From positions 1 to 5,806 of the forward strand of contig JALVEU010000011.1 of assembly GCA_027030565.1 (NCBI GenBank): a stretch of DNA of 5,806 nucleotides. The letters are read 5' to 3'. The notes under the pieces are model-generated. The model did not search any database and had not been told where the DNA came from. It saw nothing but the letters and a program-made list of their open reading frames with translations. Below, one piece after another: positions 5,409 through 5,806 of the stretch (its first letter is position 1; each line of letters begins with the position of its first letter). The stretch comes from Gammaproteobacteria bacterium. Its GTDB lineage: Bacteria; Pseudomonadota; Gammaproteobacteria; JAJDOJ01. The translations under genes were made by a program, and so were the position numbers.

Positions 5409-5430
5409 AAGACCCGCGTGCCGGGTTTTC
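5409..5430 (+). terminator. terminator-like hairpin with T-run
   Basis: AAGACCCG (5409-5416) pairs with CGGGTTTT (5422-5429) around the loop CGTGC, giving eight pairs including one G-U. The four T's lie within the 3' arm and only CCC follows, so it is a modest intrinsic terminator. It could end the wrbA operon. If the cytochrome promoter is driven from the 5343-5362 site, it could instead lie in that leader. Confidence 0.4.
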
Positions 5431-5434
5431 CCTA

Positions 5435-5491
5435 GGTTGGATCGACCGAGTCTCCCTGCGAGGCCGATTGCCGTTCCGAGTCGATCCAGCC
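5435..5491 (+). promoter_or_regulatory. long-range stem in the cytochrome leader
   Basis: Bases 5435-5446 pair with 5480-5491 over 12 positions (11 Watson-Crick and one G-U). The core is a perfect 8-base inverted repeat, GGATCGAC and GTCGATCC. The 33-base interior has only short internal pairing. The stem ends exactly where the AAAGGAG ribosome site begins, so it could influence translation. No known riboswitch or leader family was recognised. Confidence 0.4.
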
Positions 5492-5498
5492 AAAGGAG
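5492..5498 (+). promoter_or_regulatory. Shine-Dalgarno site of the cytochrome gene
   Basis: AAAGGAG lies ten bases before ATG 5509 and favours that start over the in-frame ATG 5524. It directly follows the 3' arm of the leader stem. Confidence 0.7.
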
Positions 5499-5508
5499 CC
5501 TTCCCGCT

Positions 5509-5806
5509 ATGAGAACGAGAACGATGCTGCTCGGAATCCTGTTGCTGCTATGCCTCCCGTTGCAGCAGGTCGCCGCCAAGAGCGAGAGTCCCCAGAGCAA
5601 GGGGTCCTCGCCGGAACAAAAGGCCAATGTGAAGTGCCTGAACTGCCACCGCGCCACCAATGCCCAGCTTGTGCGTGACTGGGAAACGAGCGCGCATTCC
5701 AAGAATGGCGTGGTCTGCGCCCACTGCCACGGGCTGAAGCACACCACCGCCGAGGACGCCAAGGAAGCGCGGCTTCCCACCCCCGACACCTGCAAGGAAT
5801 GTCACG
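5509..5806 (+). CDS. Exported multiheme c-type cytochrome, HAO-like, N-terminal part
   Basis: This is a periplasmic electron-transfer or redox enzyme subunit, cut by the right edge after 99 residues. A signal peptide is clear (MRTRTMLLGILLLLCLPLQQ, cleavage near VAA at about residue 23). Three haem attachment sites follow: CLNCH (43-47), CAHCH (70-74) and CKECH (95-99). The segment DWETSAHSKNGVVCAHCHG (57-75) resembles the W-x-S-x-H-x-x-x-GVxCxxCHG pattern of hydroxylamine oxidoreductase-like octaheme cytochromes. In those, free histidines such as H63 serve as distal haem ligands. Other multiheme families (c554-like, octaheme nitrite or tetrathionate reductase) cannot be excluded without the rest. 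The leader carries an FNR-like palindrome, which fits anaerobic nitrogen-oxide respiration. It begins a transcription unit separate from the preceding operon. Confidence 0.85.
   Translation, partial: MRTRTMLLGILLLLCLPLQQVAAKSESPQSKGSSPEQKANVKCLNCHRATNAQLVRDWETSAHSKNGVVCAHCHGLKHTTAEDAKEARLPTPDTCKECH

Noticed and set aside
5397..5795. 132-codon minus-strand open frame over the leader and cytochrome
   Set aside because: It is antisense to a gene with a clear signal peptide and three CxxCH motifs, and shows no independent support.

Overview
The window is GC-rich and densely packed. It looks like chromosome from a gammaproteobacterium, with genes similar to those of Pseudomonas and of the purple-sulfur/Ectothiorhodospira side of the class. 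This rests on the surA-pdxA pair and on an ArsC-like / WrbA / DUF2069 cluster whose proteins resemble the Pseudomonas set. The genus cannot be fixed from the sequence. No tRNA, rRNA, CRISPR array, IS element or phage gene was seen.

Layout. (1) Bases 1-420 hold the C-terminal end of an M16C (PreP-like) zinc metalloprotease. (2) After a 137-bp gap with a probable promoter come surA (558-1892, periplasmic chaperone/PPIase) and pdxA (1912-2889, pyridoxal phosphate synthesis), on the plus strand. (3) On the minus strand, an exported TlpA-like thioredoxin (3674 to 3159) overlaps an acylphosphatase (3162 to 2890) by 4 bp. The acylphosphatase stop abuts the pdxA stop with no base between them. (4) A 78-bp divergent control region (3675-3752) with a perfect extended -10 box separates the thioredoxin from a plus-strand operon: ArsC/YfgD-like reductase (3753-4112), WrbA quinone oxidoreductase (4109-4708), DUF2069 membrane protein (4705-5052) and a MoaD/ThiS-like small beta-grasp protein without a diglycine tail (5049-5336). 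Each of these overlaps the next by 4 bp. (5) A 172-bp control region (5337-5508) contains a perfect 20-bp palindrome resembling an FNR/DNR-class operator, a terminator-like hairpin, and a long-range stem that abuts the next Shine-Dalgarno sequence. (6) From 5509 an exported multiheme c-type cytochrome begins. It shows three CxxCH sites in 99 residues, has an HAO-like pattern, and is cut by the window edge.

Working together. surA serves outer-membrane protein folding, and pdxA is a housekeeping passenger. The thioredoxin and the ArsC/WrbA operon share a divergent promoter region and are all thiol or quinone redox proteins, so a joint redox or detoxification role is plausible but inferred. The cytochrome with its FNR-like palindrome suggests anaerobic nitrogen-oxide or hydroxylamine metabolism. 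The least-explained parts are the GG-less beta-grasp protein and the structured 5337-5508 region.
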